The position numbers and the translations under genes are program-made. Below the pieces are notes generated by a model. That model was not told where the DNA came from, searched no databases, and was given only the letters and a program-made list of their open reading frames with translations. DNA of 64,000 nt, from contig NZ_JADPQH010000002.1 of assembly GCF_019173455.1 (NCBI RefSeq), positions 201,490 to 265,489 of the forward strand, given 5' to 3'. The stretch comes from Nesterenkonia sp. Act20 (GTDB lineage Bacteria; Actinomycetota; Actinomycetes; Actinomycetales; Micrococcaceae). This document shows, piece by piece, positions 48,596 to 57,345 of the stretch (positions within the stretch are counted from its first letter, which is position 1; each line of letters starts with the position of its first letter).

Positions 48596-49951
48596 ATGAG
48601 ACTTTTCGGCACTGACGGTGTGCGTGGTGTGGCCAATGGGCTGCTCACCGCGGAACTCGCCCTCACCCTCTCCCAGTCAGCAGCGACCGTCCTGGGCCAC
48701 CAACAGGTGACCCCCGGCACCAGACCCACCGCGGTCGTCGCCCGTGACCCCCGCATCTCCGGAGAGTTCATCTCCGCCGCCGTCTCCGCCGGTCTGGCCA
48801 GCGCCGGAGTCGATGTCTACGACGCAGGAGTGCTGCCCACCCCCGCCGCCGCGTTCTTAGTCGATGACATCGACGCGGACTTCGGGGTGATGATCTCCGC
48901 CTCGCACAACCCCGCCCCGGATAACGGGATCAAGTTCCTCGCCCGCGGGGGCCATAAGCTCGACGACGCCGCTGAAGACGCCATCGAGACCCAGCTGGGC
49001 CGTGAGCCAGCCCGGCCCACCGGGGCCGACGTCGGGAGGGTCCGCCGGTTCGCTGACGCCGAAGACCGCTACCTGGTGCACCTGTTGCGCTCCATGGACG
49101 GGGTGAGTCTGAAGGGACTGAAGATCGTGCTGGACTGCGCCCACGGTGCCGCTGCCGGGGTCTCACCCCAGGCGTTCACCGACGCCGGGGCTGAGGTCAT
49201 CGTGATCGGGGCAGACCCGGATGGGCTGAACATCAACGACGGGTACGGGTCGACTCATCTGGGCCCGCTGCAAGACGCGGTGCTGGCCCATGGGGCGGAT
49301 CTGGGGATCGCTCACGACGGGGATGCTGACCGGTGTCTCGCGGTGGATCACACCGGAGAGATCATCGATGGGGATCAGATCATGGGGGTCCTGGCGATCG
49401 CGCAGAAGGACGCCGGCACCCTGGTCGAGGACACCCTGGTGGTCACGGTCATGTCCAACCTCGGGCTGAAGCTGGGTATGGAAGCAGCTGGGGTCAACCT
49501 GGTCGAGACCGCGGTCGGGGACCGGTATGTGCTGGCTGCGATGCGGGCGAACGGGTACAACCTGGGTGGGGAGCAGTCCGGGCATCTGATCTTCGCGGAC
49601 TGGGCGACCACCGGGGATGGTCTGTTGACCGGGTTGCAGCTGGCGTCTCGGGTGGCCGCCACCGGTAAGACGGCTCGGGTGTTGGCGGCGGAGGCGATGA
49701 CGAAGCTTCCGCAGGTGTTGATCAATGTCCAGGGTGTGGATCGGACTCGGGCGAAGACCCATGCCCCGCTGCAGGACGCTGTGGCCCGGGCTGAGGCGCG
49801 TCTGGGGGAGACGGGTCGGGTGTTGCTGCGTCCGTCGGGGACCGAGCCGGTGGTGCGGGTGATGGTCGAGGCCGCGACTGCGGAGCTGGCCCTGTCGGAG
49901 TCCGAGGCGCTAGCCGAGATCGTCAAAGCCGAACTCGCCCTCTCGGAGTAG
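48596..49951 (+). CDS. glmM: Phosphoglucosamine mutase
   Basis: GlmM converts glucosamine 6-phosphate to glucosamine 1-phosphate, the precursor of UDP-GlcNAc for the cell wall. The start is the second of two adjacent ATGs, because the family begins [11 protein letters not shown] and GGAAGGA lies 6-7 nt upstream. The catalytic phosphoserine lies in [17 protein letters not shown] ([10 protein letters not shown]). The metal-binding loop is [13 protein letters not shown], the sugar loop is [10 protein letters not shown], and the phosphate-binding loop is [18 protein letters not shown]. The 451-residue length is usual. The C-terminus carries a short repeat [12 protein letters not shown] / AELALSE. 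Confidence 0.97.
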   Translation: MRLFGTDGVRGVANGLLTAELALTLSQSAATVLGHQQVTPGTRPTAVVARDPRISGEFISAAVSAGLASAGVDVYDAGVLPTPAAAFLVDDIDADFGVMISASHNPAPDNGIKFLARGGHKLDDAAEDAIETQLGREPARPTGADVGRVRRFADAEDRYLVHLLRSMDGVSLKGLKIVLDCAHGAAAGVSPQAFTDAGAEVIVIGADPDGLNINDGYGSTHLGPLQDAVLAHGADLGIAHDGDADRCLAVDHTGEIIDGDQIMGVLAIAQKDAGTLVEDTLVVTVMSNLGLKLGMEAAGVNLVETAVGDRYVLAAMRANGYNLGGEQSGHLIFADWATTGDGLLTGLQLASRVAATGKTARVLAAEAMTKLPQVLINVQGVDRTRAKTHAPLQDAVARAEARLGETGRVLLRPSGTEPVVRVMVEAATAELALSESEALAEIVKAELALSE

Positions 49952-49971
49952 GAGTCCACTCCCCCGCAGGT

Positions 49972-50694
49972 TTACACCAGCGCGGTGAGGATCGTCGCGG
50001 AGGCGATGGAGTTGATCGTCACGTGCAGCACCAGCGGTCCCCAGAGGTTGCGGTGGAAGATCCGCAGCAGAGCGAGGCCCAGCCCGAGGGTGAAGAAGTA
50101 AGGCACCAGTACGAGGACCGCGTGGACCACGGAGAACAGCGCAGTGGTGATGACGACCGCCAGCACCACACCCCACCGGCCCCGGATGCTCCCGAAGAGG
50201 ATGCCGCGGAAGAACATCTCCTCCCACAGCGGGGTCAGCACGGCGATGGCGAGGAACGCCAGGATGGCGAAGGCGGGGTGTATCCCGACGGCGAAGTCGC
50301 CCATGGAGCCGCCGGCGTCACCATTCGCGCCGCCGGTGAGCATGGAGGTCACGAGCTGCACGGTCAGCGCGGCGAGGACCACCACCGGCACCTGCCACAG
50401 CAGGTGCAGCAGCCGCCAGGAGGGCCGCACGAACCCGAGCGCACGCCAGGAGGAGCTGGACCGCCGAATCAGCTGCCGCAGCGCGACCAGGACCAGCACA
50501 GCATGGATGATCACTGCCAGCACGATCGCCGGGACCGCGAGCTGATCGGGATCCTCTGGAATGAACAGCAGCGCAAGCGTGCCGCCGAACACGACCGCGG
50601 TGATCACGATGATCCACAGTGCGGCGAGTCCCGCCAGTTTCAGCGAGGGCGACTGCTCCCCTGCTGCCAGCGAAGTCTCCGCTGAGGTGGTCAC
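49972..50694 (-). CDS. CPBP family intramembrane metalloprotease
   Basis: The 240-residue membrane protein has about seven hydrophobic segments and the conserved CPBP (Abi) motif LTPLWEEMFFRGILFGSIRG. Two further conserved sites are the FSVVHAVLVL histidine and the C-terminal HVTINSIA. These glutamate-type proteases process prenylated or other membrane peptides. The first codon overlaps the end of the racemase gene by 4 nt. The substrate is not evident. Confidence 0.88.
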   Translation of the reverse strand: MTTSAETSLAAGEQSPSLKLAGLAALWIIVITAVVFGGTLALLFIPEDPDQLAVPAIVLAVIIHAVLVLVALRQLIRRSSSSWRALGFVRPSWRLLHLLWQVPVVVLAALTVQLVTSMLTGGANGDAGGSMGDFAVGIHPAFAILAFLAIAVLTPLWEEMFFRGILFGSIRGRWGVVLAVVITTALFSVVHAVLVLVPYFFTLGLGLALLRIFHRNLWGPLVLHVTINSIASATILTALV

Positions 50695-51419
50695 AGGCTG
50701 TTGGCCTTGGTGACCACGCGGTTGGCCAGCAGCACCGCGGGATCCACCAGCGGACGCGGGGACTCTTCGGTGGTCATGGCCAGCGGGATCTCGGTGCAGG
50801 CCGCCACGATCACGTCAGCGCCCTTCTCGACCAAGGACTGCGCCACCCGTACCAGGGAGACGCGCAGCTCAGGCCCGAGGTCCCCGGCCTTCACGGCGTA
50901 GATGGCTTCCATGACCGTGTGCTGATCCGCCGCCTCGGGGACGATCGGCTTCACCCCGTACTCGGCGAGGCTGTCCTGGTACAACCCTGCTGTGAGCGTG
51001 GCGTCGGTGGCGAGCAGGCCGGCGGCCTTCACATAGGGCAGCGCGCTGAGGTGCTCTGCGGTGACCTCGATCATGGAGACGTACTCGAGGTCCACCTGCT
51101 CGCGGACCCGCGGCAGGAAGGCGTGGGATCCGTTGCAGGCGGCCACGTAGAACGCAGCCCCTGCGGCTTTGAGCTGCTGAGCGCCCTCGACGAGCTTCGG
51201 CGTGGGGTCCTCTCCGTGGCCGACGATCGCCTGGGAGCGGTCGGGCACGGTGGGGTCGGCCCAGATCATCACTCGCAGGTGCTGCTGGTCCGTGGCGGCC
51301 GGGGTGGCCGCGATCAGCTTGGAATAGAAGTCCACGGTGGCGGCAGGACCCATTCCGCCCAGGATCCCCACGAGGGGACCCTGGGCGGAGGGGTCTGCGG
51401 CAGTGTTGTCACTGGTCAT
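50691..51419 (-). CDS. Aspartate/glutamate racemase family protein
   Basis: The 242-residue protein has the racemase start GILGGMGPAATVDFYSKLI and two catalytic Cys sites, VAACNGSHAFLPRV and VIVAACTEIPLAM. The fold is two alpha/beta halves. In the family, aspartate or hydantoin substrates are racemised without cofactor. The first Cys motif has CNGS where CNTA is common, so substrate range may differ. It overlaps the CPBP gene by 4 nt and lies 63 nt from the DUF1461 gene. Confidence 0.87.
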   Translation of the reverse strand: MTSDNTAADPSAQGPLVGILGGMGPAATVDFYSKLIAATPAATDQQHLRVMIWADPTVPDRSQAIVGHGEDPTPKLVEGAQQLKAAGAAFYVAACNGSHAFLPRVREQVDLEYVSMIEVTAEHLSALPYVKAAGLLATDATLTAGLYQDSLAEYGVKPIVPEAADQHTVMEAIYAVKAGDLGPELRVSLVRVAQSLVEKGADVIVAACTEIPLAMTTEESPRPLVDPAVLLANRVVTKANSL

Positions 51420-51481
51420 CAGCGTTGAGTGTACTCGGGGCGCGAGGGTGAGTCCGCGCCGTCGTCGTACTGTCGGGGGCC

Positions 51482-53134
51482 TCAGCCCACCGCCGTGGTG
51501 CTGCGCCGGTCATGATCACGGTCATGGCCGTAATCCCGGCTGCGGGTCGAGTCATCGGTGTACTCACCGTTGCTCTGGTTCAGCTCCTCGACCAGCTTGG
51601 CCTTGCGGCGCTCATGCACCTCGGCCAGGCGTGCGGCGCGGCGTGCACGGCGGCGCTTGGTCGGCCAGGTGGCGATGAGCAGGATCAGCGAGAAGATCAC
51701 TGCCAGGGCGACCACGGCGACGCCGGCGTCGATCCAGAACTGCTCAGGGTAGAGCTGGATCAGCGTGGACTCGGCCGGGAAGGTCCAGGTGCCATCGGCG
51801 AAGAAGATCCGGTGGAACTCGGCGAAGAAGAACTGCCAGTCGATGATCGCCAGCACGGCGGCCGCGATGATGATGCCCAGTGTCACCCAGGCGCCGGCGA
51901 AGAGGCCGCGGGCCACTCCCCCGGGACGCCAGGCGCGCAGCAGCGTCGCCAGGATCAAGGTGATGACCAGCAGCGCCAGGCCGATGATCATGACCCAGAA
52001 CAGCACGAACTTCACGTCCACCATGTGGGAGACCTCTTCCGCGGTGAACAGCGCTTCGCCGCCCGGAGCGAGATCGCCCAGGTAGCGGGAGTCCGCGAGG
52101 TTGGTCAGGAAGTCGGTGCCGTAGGAACCGTAGGTCAGCCGGTCATCGGCGTTGAGGTTATAGGTGCCGTCCGGGATCCAGGGGCGGTTGTACGCCACCC
52201 AGAGGAACAGCGGGGAGGCGACCAGTCGCACGGCGGCGACCAGCAGCAGGATCGGGGTGAAGATCGCGATCAGCACCTGGAAGAACCGGGAGACTCCGCG
52301 CTTGGAGCGGGAGACCTCTTCATCGAGATCCTCGTTGGTGATGGACTCGTCCGAGCCGTAGGCCGGACGGGTGGGGCTGGAGGCGTGGCGGCGGGGGTGA
52401 TCCACCGAGCCTGCTCCTGCTGCAGCGCCTGCGCCGGCCGCTGTTCCGGCTGCGGCACCTGCGCCGGCACCAGCAGCTGCGCCAGTGCCTGATCCCGTGG
52501 CGGGCACGACCGCGGTGTCATCGTCCTTCGCGGTGGCATCGTGCCGGTCCCGGCGACGCTGCTCGCGGCGGCTGAGCTCCGCGGCGTTCTCCGTGGGCTG
52601 ATGCGTGTCCGCCGGGCCGTCGGTAGCCGGAGTCGGGCTCGGGGTGTTGGTGTCGGGTGTGTGGGGTGCCGACGCGTGGGGCGCGGAGGCCGCTCCGACT
52701 GCTGTACCTGCACCGCCGGCGACCGGCGTGCCCGTCGCGGCCGCACCGGTGAACCGGGTGGTGTCCTCCAGCGAGCGGGTCTCCTGGTTAGGCCGGACCT
52801 CGTTCAAGGAGCGCGTGGCGTTGGGGTTCTCCGGCGGAGTGTCCCGCGCCGGCGCGCCCTGGCTGGGGATGTTCTGGGTGGCGTCGTCGTCGGCCATGTC
52901 ATGGCGTCCCGGGGCGGCCTCAGGCTGGCGCGCTGCAGGCATGGCCTGGGTCGCCTGGTCATCGGCGGCACCGGACGACTGCTGCGCCGGGCGCTGCTCG
53001 CGCTCCTTGCTCAGCGTCTCCTCCGGAAAATCGGGCTCTTCGGATGCGAAGGCACCGTAATCCAGTCCGGATTCAAAATCTTCGTTCTCGTCGGCAGGCC
53101 TTCCGGCCTCGTTCCGATCGGAATTCGCGCTCAT
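51482..53134 (-). CDS. DUF1461 (TIGR01906) membrane protein with long disordered N-terminus
   Basis: The ATG at 53134 is supported by GGAGAGG about 6 nt upstream; it gives 550 residues. Residues 1-290 are rich in Ala, Pro, Thr, Asp and Gly (TQAMPAARQPEAAPG, GTGAAAGAGAGAAAG) and are disordered. The membrane part has four helices with an extracellular loop between the first two (YNRPWIPDGTYNLNADDRLT, then LGDLAPGGEALFTAEEVSHM). Helices 2 and 3 follow (VLFWVMIIGLALLVIT), and a basic tail (RRRARRAARLAEV) ends it. This fits the TIGR01906 family of unknown function. Confidence 0.8.
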   Translation of the reverse strand: MSANSDRNEAGRPADENEDFESGLDYGAFASEEPDFPEETLSKEREQRPAQQSSGAADDQATQAMPAARQPEAAPGRHDMADDDATQNIPSQGAPARDTPPENPNATRSLNEVRPNQETRSLEDTTRFTGAAATGTPVAGGAGTAVGAASAPHASAPHTPDTNTPSPTPATDGPADTHQPTENAAELSRREQRRRDRHDATAKDDDTAVVPATGSGTGAAAGAGAGAAAGTAAGAGAAAGAGSVDHPRRHASSPTRPAYGSDESITNEDLDEEVSRSKRGVSRFFQVLIAIFTPILLLVAAVRLVASPLFLWVAYNRPWIPDGTYNLNADDRLTYGSYGTDFLTNLADSRYLGDLAPGGEALFTAEEVSHMVDVKFVLFWVMIIGLALLVITLILATLLRAWRPGGVARGLFAGAWVTLGIIIAAAVLAIIDWQFFFAEFHRIFFADGTWTFPAESTLIQLYPEQFWIDAGVAVVALAVIFSLILLIATWPTKRRRARRAARLAEVHERRKAKLVEELNQSNGEYTDDSTRSRDYGHDRDHDRRSTTAVG

Positions 53135-53152
53135 ATCTGCCTCTCCACGCAT

Positions 53153-53573
53153 TACTGACTCCTCTCAACAGTATGAGCGAGCGGGCCCGAAAGTGGGGAT
53201 GAAGCGCGGAGAGTCGGACAGCTGTGTGGCGCGGATCCTTTCGTCAGGCGCTGAATCCTCAATGAATCTCCGCACCTCAACCACGAGGCTGAACAAACAA
53301 TGAAAACTCCTGTCACGTTCCATGGACACTGACTCAACTTTGACCTAAGCTGAACCTGCCGCAAGTTTGCAGGTTTGGCAAGTTTGTTAGATACGCAAAA
53401 CTGTTAGACAAGCAAAACTATTTTTCAGACATGCATCTATCGGCACTAAGAACCCTGAACCACCCTTCTGCGCGAACCCGGGCAGAATCCCTCCTGAGTG
53501 CACCAGATTCCGGCCCGCTGAGCGTTTCCGCACAGAGCCTTTGACGCACCGGGAATTACTAGAAAGCAGCATC
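53153..53573. other. Divergent intergenic region between the DUF1461 and WxL-like genes
   Basis: This 420-nt region separates two divergent genes and holds the tandem 17-bp repeats at 53361-53428. No gene fits. The A/T content rises around the repeats, which is typical of a promoter region. I cannot assign a -35/-10 pair with confidence. Confidence 0.5.
53361..53428. repeat. Four degenerate 17-bp tandem repeats, candidate operator
   Basis: The 68 nt split into four 17-nt units, each beginning GCAA: GCAAGTTTGCAGGTTTG, GCAAGTTTGTTAGATAC, GCAAAACTGTTAGACAA and GCAAAACTATTTTTCAG. The first two share GCAAGTTTG, units 2 and 3 share GTTAGA, and units 3 and 4 share GCAAAACT. They lie 146 nt upstream of the WxL-like gene. 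Such an array could bind a regulator cooperatively. Confidence 0.6.
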
Positions 53574-54128
53574 ATGCGCACCTCCGTCAAGACCGTCACC
53601 GTCAGCTCCCTCCTGGTCGCTTCATTCTTCGTCACCCCGGCGGCCTTCGCCGCCGACAGCACAGCCACGGCCACCGTCACCGGCGGGCAGCTGACGGCTT
53701 CTGCTGAAAACGTGGTGCTCGGCGAAGTCGCCACGTCACACACAACCGAGACCTCCCCCGGCGTCGTGACTGTCGGCGTCAACGACGAGAGGGGCACCGG
53801 CGAGGGCTGGAGCGTGACTCAGAGCGTCGGAGACTTCAGCTACACCGGCGACAACGCAGGTGACCCGATTGTGGCGGCCAACTTCGCCGTGACCTCCGTG
53901 GGAGACATCACCCGTGAAGCTGGCGTGGATGGTATTGAGACCGTCACCGCTGGCGGCGCAGGCACTCTCGACGCCGAGCGTACGGTGCTCTCAGCCGCCG
54001 CCGACGGCGGCGAAGGATCCTACTCCGCCCCCGTAAACGTGGCGCTGACCGTCCCGGAAGGCAGCCGCGCCGGCACATACGCCGCCACGCTCACCACCAC
54101 CACCGCTGCTGCGCCAGCCATCAACTGA
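53574..54128 (+). CDS. Secreted WxL-like domain protein
   Basis: The ATG at 53574 gives 184 residues: a signal peptide (about 1-27, cleavage near AAFAA) and then a beta-rich domain. Its layout resembles the WxL domain: a TATVTGGQLTASAE start, the tryptophan motif GEGWSVTQSVGDF, and the C-terminal VPEGSRAGTYAATLTTT strand. The tryptophan motif here is WxV rather than WxL. WxL domains bind peptidoglycan and are best known from Firmicutes. It leads a cluster with a second such protein and a DUF916-type membrane protein. The family call is by pattern and is moderate. Confidence 0.65.
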   Translation: MRTSVKTVTVSSLLVASFFVTPAAFAADSTATATVTGGQLTASAENVVLGEVATSHTTETSPGVVTVGVNDERGTGEGWSVTQSVGDFSYTGDNAGDPIVAANFAVTSVGDITREAGVDGIETVTAGGAGTLDAERTVLSAAADGGEGSYSAPVNVALTVPEGSRAGTYAATLTTTTAAAPAIN

Positions 54129-54165
54129 TCAGCGGCACACGCGCGATAGCGCATCCTGAGGGCCC

Positions 54166-54195
54166 TGCGTCCGGCGTTTAACATCGCCGGACGCA
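54166..54195. terminator. Perfect hairpin between the two WxL-like genes
   Basis: TGCGTCCGGCG (54166-54176) and CGCCGGACGCA (54185-54195) form an 11-bp perfect stem with an 8-nt loop. It lies 38 nt after the first WxL-like stop. It is followed by a second, separate hairpin. No T-run follows, so it may also stabilise mRNA or attenuate rather than terminate. Confidence 0.55.
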
Positions 54196-54200
54196 AGGCC

Positions 54201-54239
54201 GGGACCAGGGTCAGACTCCAGGGGTAGGACCCTGGTCCC
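54201..54239. terminator. Second perfect hairpin between the two WxL-like genes
   Basis: GGGACCAGGGTC (54201-54212) and GACCCTGGTCCC (54228-54239) are a perfect 12-bp inverted pair with a 15-nt loop. It directly follows the first hairpin, and together they could lower expression of the downstream genes relative to the first. No T-run follows. Confidence 0.55.
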
Positions 54240-54352
54240 ATCCTTCAGGGTCTATACCAATGGGCAGGTTCTTCCAACGCGATGGGAATCGCGTCGGCAG
54301 ACCGAAGCCACCGAGCATATCGGCGTCGCCTGCGAACTCAAGGAGTACCGAG

Positions 54353-55126
54353 ATGAATCGCTCTGGGGGTGTAGTCGCGTTTTTCTCCACCATCCTGCTT
54401 GTTTCTGCCGCTCCACTGACGACGGCCTCCGCAACGACATCGACGGATCTGCAGGACTTGTGGTTCCCAGCCACCTCCTACTCGCACGAATCCCAGGTCA
54501 TCACGGGCCAGATGGAACTCTCAACGGCGGACACTTCTGACCCCTCCGCTGGTAATGACAGTGGCTGGGGGGTCACCATGCAGGCTTCGGCTCTCCAGTA
54601 CAGTGGTCGCCATTCCGGTGAGACCGTTGAAGCCACAGACCTCTCCGTCATCTCCGTCGACGCCCCGGTGGTGACTGAATCACTTGGAGTGACACCAGAC
54701 TCGACTGCAGGGCCCAAGCTTCCGGACCACTCCCCCGCTGGTTCCCTCGACACACCCCGACTCGTGCTCACGGCCGAGCCGGGATACGCACGCGGGTCCT
54801 ACGTTCAGGGAGTGCTGCTGTCCCTAACGCTTCCGCCGGGTGCACGGAGCGGGACCTATACAGGCACGATTACAACCACGGTCAGCCCAACTCTGAACAT
54901 CTCCGCCGAACCGAACACGAACCCGAGCTCAAGCACGGAGCCGGAGCTTGCACCGGAGACTGAGCCAACCGCAGAGGTCACCGCGGAGCCGACACCAGCA
55001 CCCTCGCCACAGCCGGAGCCCTCGCCAGAGCCGGAGCCCGAGCCCACCGTCGAACCGACTCCGGCCACAGTGCTCGAGCAGAGCTCGGAACCCGAACCCA
55101 CTGCGAGTACCAGCCCTGCCCCCTAA
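54353..55126 (+). CDS. Secreted WxL-like domain protein with Pro/Glu-rich tail
   Basis: The ATG at 54353 has AAGGAG 8 nt upstream and gives 257 residues. A signal peptide (about 1-28) is followed by a domain like that of the preceding protein, with the tryptophan motif NDSGWGVTMQASALQYSG and the ending LPPGARSGTYTGTITTT. The last 65 residues are Pro/Glu/Thr-rich (QPEPSPEPEPEPTVEP), a wall-spanning or stalk-like tail without an LPxTG signal. It is upstream of the DUF916-type gene by 77 nt, so the three form a set. Confidence 0.65.
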   Translation: MNRSGGVVAFFSTILLVSAAPLTTASATTSTDLQDLWFPATSYSHESQVITGQMELSTADTSDPSAGNDSGWGVTMQASALQYSGRHSGETVEATDLSVISVDAPVVTESLGVTPDSTAGPKLPDHSPAGSLDTPRLVLTAEPGYARGSYVQGVLLSLTLPPGARSGTYTGTITTTVSPTLNISAEPNTNPSSSTEPELAPETEPTAEVTAEPTPAPSPQPEPSPEPEPEPTVEPTPATVLEQSSEPEPTASTSPAP

Positions 55127-55203
55127 GTGGGACAGATGAGCCGGACTCGACACACTGAACCCCTCCCCCTGACAGCCGAACTCCCGAAGGAAGTAACAAC
55201 ACC

Positions 55204-56223
55204 GTGCCGAACCCCTTGCGCTGGAGCCTAGCTCCGCTGCTGCTGGCCCTCAGCCTCATCCTGGTCCCCACCCAGGCGACTGCCAGCACAGAGGAGACCG
55301 AGGAGTCGGTCAACCTCAGCCTCCAGCCGGTGGACCACCCCGGGTCCTACTTCGCTCTCACAATGGAGCCAGGAGAGAGCCAGGAGCTGACCTTCGCACA
55401 GGCCAACAACGGTGAAGCTGAGCTGGACGTCATCGTCTACCCGGCGGATGCTTACACGCTAGTCAACGGTGGCTTTGGAGCGAGGGAGAGCGGGAGCGAG
55501 ACAACCGGGACGACCACCTGGCTCGACTATGGGTCGGAAGAGCTCACCCTGCAGGCCGGACAGACCAGGGAAAGCTCCATCACTTTGACGGTGCCGCCGG
55601 AGACCCCGCCGGGCCAATACATCACCAGCCTCGTCCTGCAGAACGCCGAGCCCTTAGAAGGATCCGGCGACGTCGCACTGAACCAGACCGTCCGTCAGGC
55701 AATGCCCATCACCATCGAGGTGCCCGGTGAGCTAGATCCGGCCTTCGAACTCGGTGGAGCCAGCCACAAGCATGCGGCCAGCCGGTCAGTGATCGAAGTG
55801 GAACTCACGAACACTGGAACCGCGCATCTGGAACCGGCTGGTGATTTCACGATCAAGGACGAGGGCGGAGAGACCGTGAGCGAAGCCAGTGTCGCTCTGG
55901 GCGATGTCATCGCTGGTACGCAGACCACCGTTGAGGTGACCTTAGACGGAGCCTTGGAGCCAGGAGAATACACCGCTAGTGGGTCCATGACCGACGCCGA
56001 CAGCGAGATCAGCGCAGCCCTCGAGGGGCAGCGTTTCACCGTGGAGGAGGCCGCGGTCCCCCCTTCGGACAACACCAATGCCGAACAGAGCGATCTCCCC
56101 GGAATCAGTCAGGCGCCCCTCCCCAGCGTCCTGATCTACATCCTCGGGGCGACCGTGCTGATCCTGCTTGGGTTGGTCATCTACCTCATCCTGCGAAGCC
56201 GCAAGGCAAGCCGATCAAGCTGA
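55204..56223 (+). CDS. DUF916-type membrane protein (WxL locus)
   Basis: This 339-residue protein starts at a GTG with GAAGGAAG 9-10 nt upstream. It has a signal peptide, then a beta-rich extracellular part: SYFALTMEPGESQELTF with an Ig-like first domain, ITLTVPPETPPGQYITSLVL, and a second Ig-like region (TGTAHLEPAGDFTIKDEGG). A single transmembrane helix (about 308-332) and a basic end (RSRKASRSS) finish it. This matches the WxL-locus companion family with a peptidoglycan-binding DUF916 domain. In Firmicutes such proteins form complexes with WxL proteins. Confidence 0.75.
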   Translation: MPNPLRWSLAPLLLALSLILVPTQATASTEETEESVNLSLQPVDHPGSYFALTMEPGESQELTFAQANNGEAELDVIVYPADAYTLVNGGFGARESGSETTGTTTWLDYGSEELTLQAGQTRESSITLTVPPETPPGQYITSLVLQNAEPLEGSGDVALNQTVRQAMPITIEVPGELDPAFELGGASHKHAASRSVIEVELTNTGTAHLEPAGDFTIKDEGGETVSEASVALGDVIAGTQTTVEVTLDGALEPGEYTASGSMTDADSEISAALEGQRFTVEEAAVPPSDNTNAEQSDLPGISQAPLPSVLIYILGATVLILLGLVIYLILRSRKASRSS

Positions 56224-56288
56224 CGAGGAGCTAGCGCGTCACTACCGTGAGTAGACCCCCGGCGAACCGTCAGATGAACATCCGGGCC

Positions 56289-57278
56289 TCAGGCTGTCAG
56301 CTCCACCGCGCCGGCGTCGTACTTTCCGAGATCCCCGGTGACCCCTGCCCGGTGCGCTCGGCCGCCCAGCACCAGGGTGTAGACCCAGTACGCGGCGAGC
56401 ACGGCAGCGCCGATCCCGATCCGCAGCCAGTGCGGCAGCTCTGAGGGAGTCACGAAGCCCTCCACGATCCCGGAGATCAGCAGCACCAGGACCAGCCCGA
56501 AGGCCACGGTGATCAGTTTGCGGCCCTCGGCGGCCAGCGCGGCGGAACGGCGCATCTGCCCCGGGGCGACCCAGGCCCAGAAGATGCGCAGCCCGGCGGC
56601 TCCGGCGATGAAGATCGCGGTGATCTCCATGAGCCCGTGCGGGAGGATGTAGAGCCAGAAGGTGGATGCCTCGCCCTGTTCGGCCATGATCCCGGCGGCC
56701 ATGCCCAGCCCCTGGGCGTTCATGAACAGCACGAAGGGCACGAAGATCCCGCTGATCCCGAAGGCCACCTCCTGGGCGGCGATCCAGGCGTTGTTGGTCC
56801 ACACCTGGGCGGCGAAGCTGGAGTTGGGGTTCTCCGAGTAGTAGTTGACGAACTCGGTGCCGGCGTAGGCCTGCCGGTCCCCTTCTGGGACAAGCAGATC
56901 TATCTGTGGGTGGTTCGCCGTCCACAGCGCGAACCCGACTGCCACCGCGATGAACGCGGCTCCGAGGATCACGGTGAGCCAGCGGATCCGGTAGAACGCC
57001 ACCGGCAGGGTCTGGGTGAAGAAGTAGGCGCTGGAGACGAAGACGTTCTCCCCCGCCCCGGTCAGGTGCGCCCGCGCCCGGCCCAGGGGTGCCGAGAGTA
57101 AGGGCACCACCGGGGAGTCCGGCTCGGCGGCGCGGATCATGGACAGGTGTGTGGAGGTCCGTTCGTAGAGGCGCAGCATCTCATCGGCCTCGGGTGCGCT
57201 GAGCCGACGGCGAGAGGCCAGCTGGGAGAGCCGGTCCCATTCGTGCTGGTGCACGGCGATGAAGGCGTCGATATCCAC
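56289..57278 (-). CDS. SpoIIM/stage II sporulation protein M-like membrane protein
   Basis: The GTG at 57278 is chosen because family members begin with a (V/M)DIDAFIAVHQHEWDRL-like segment. The 329-residue protein has an N-terminal helical domain (DEMLRLYERTSTHLSMIRA) and about five membrane helices with a loop carrying FVNYYSENPNSSFAAQVW, then FWLYILPHGLMEITAIFIAG. This is the SpoIIM-like (DUF95) fold found widely in non-sporulating actinobacteria next to RDD-family genes; here an RDD gene lies 1.6 kb away. The function outside sporulation is unknown. Confidence 0.85.
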   Translation of the reverse strand: MDIDAFIAVHQHEWDRLSQLASRRRLSAPEADEMLRLYERTSTHLSMIRAAEPDSPVVPLLSAPLGRARAHLTGAGENVFVSSAYFFTQTLPVAFYRIRWLTVILGAAFIAVAVGFALWTANHPQIDLLVPEGDRQAYAGTEFVNYYSENPNSSFAAQVWTNNAWIAAQEVAFGISGIFVPFVLFMNAQGLGMAAGIMAEQGEASTFWLYILPHGLMEITAIFIAGAAGLRIFWAWVAPGQMRRSAALAAEGRKLITVAFGLVLVLLISGIVEGFVTPSELPHWLRIGIGAAVLAAYWVYTLVLGGRAHRAGVTGDLGKYDAGAVELTA

Positions 57279-57345
57279 GGGATGAGAGTATCGCGATCTG
57301 CCCGTCCTCTTGCGGGGCTCCACCGCCCGCCGTAGCGTGCCGAAC

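Noticed and set aside
53361-53428. CRISPR array
   Set aside because: The units are contiguous 17-bp tandem repeats without spacers, and no cas gene is present in the window.
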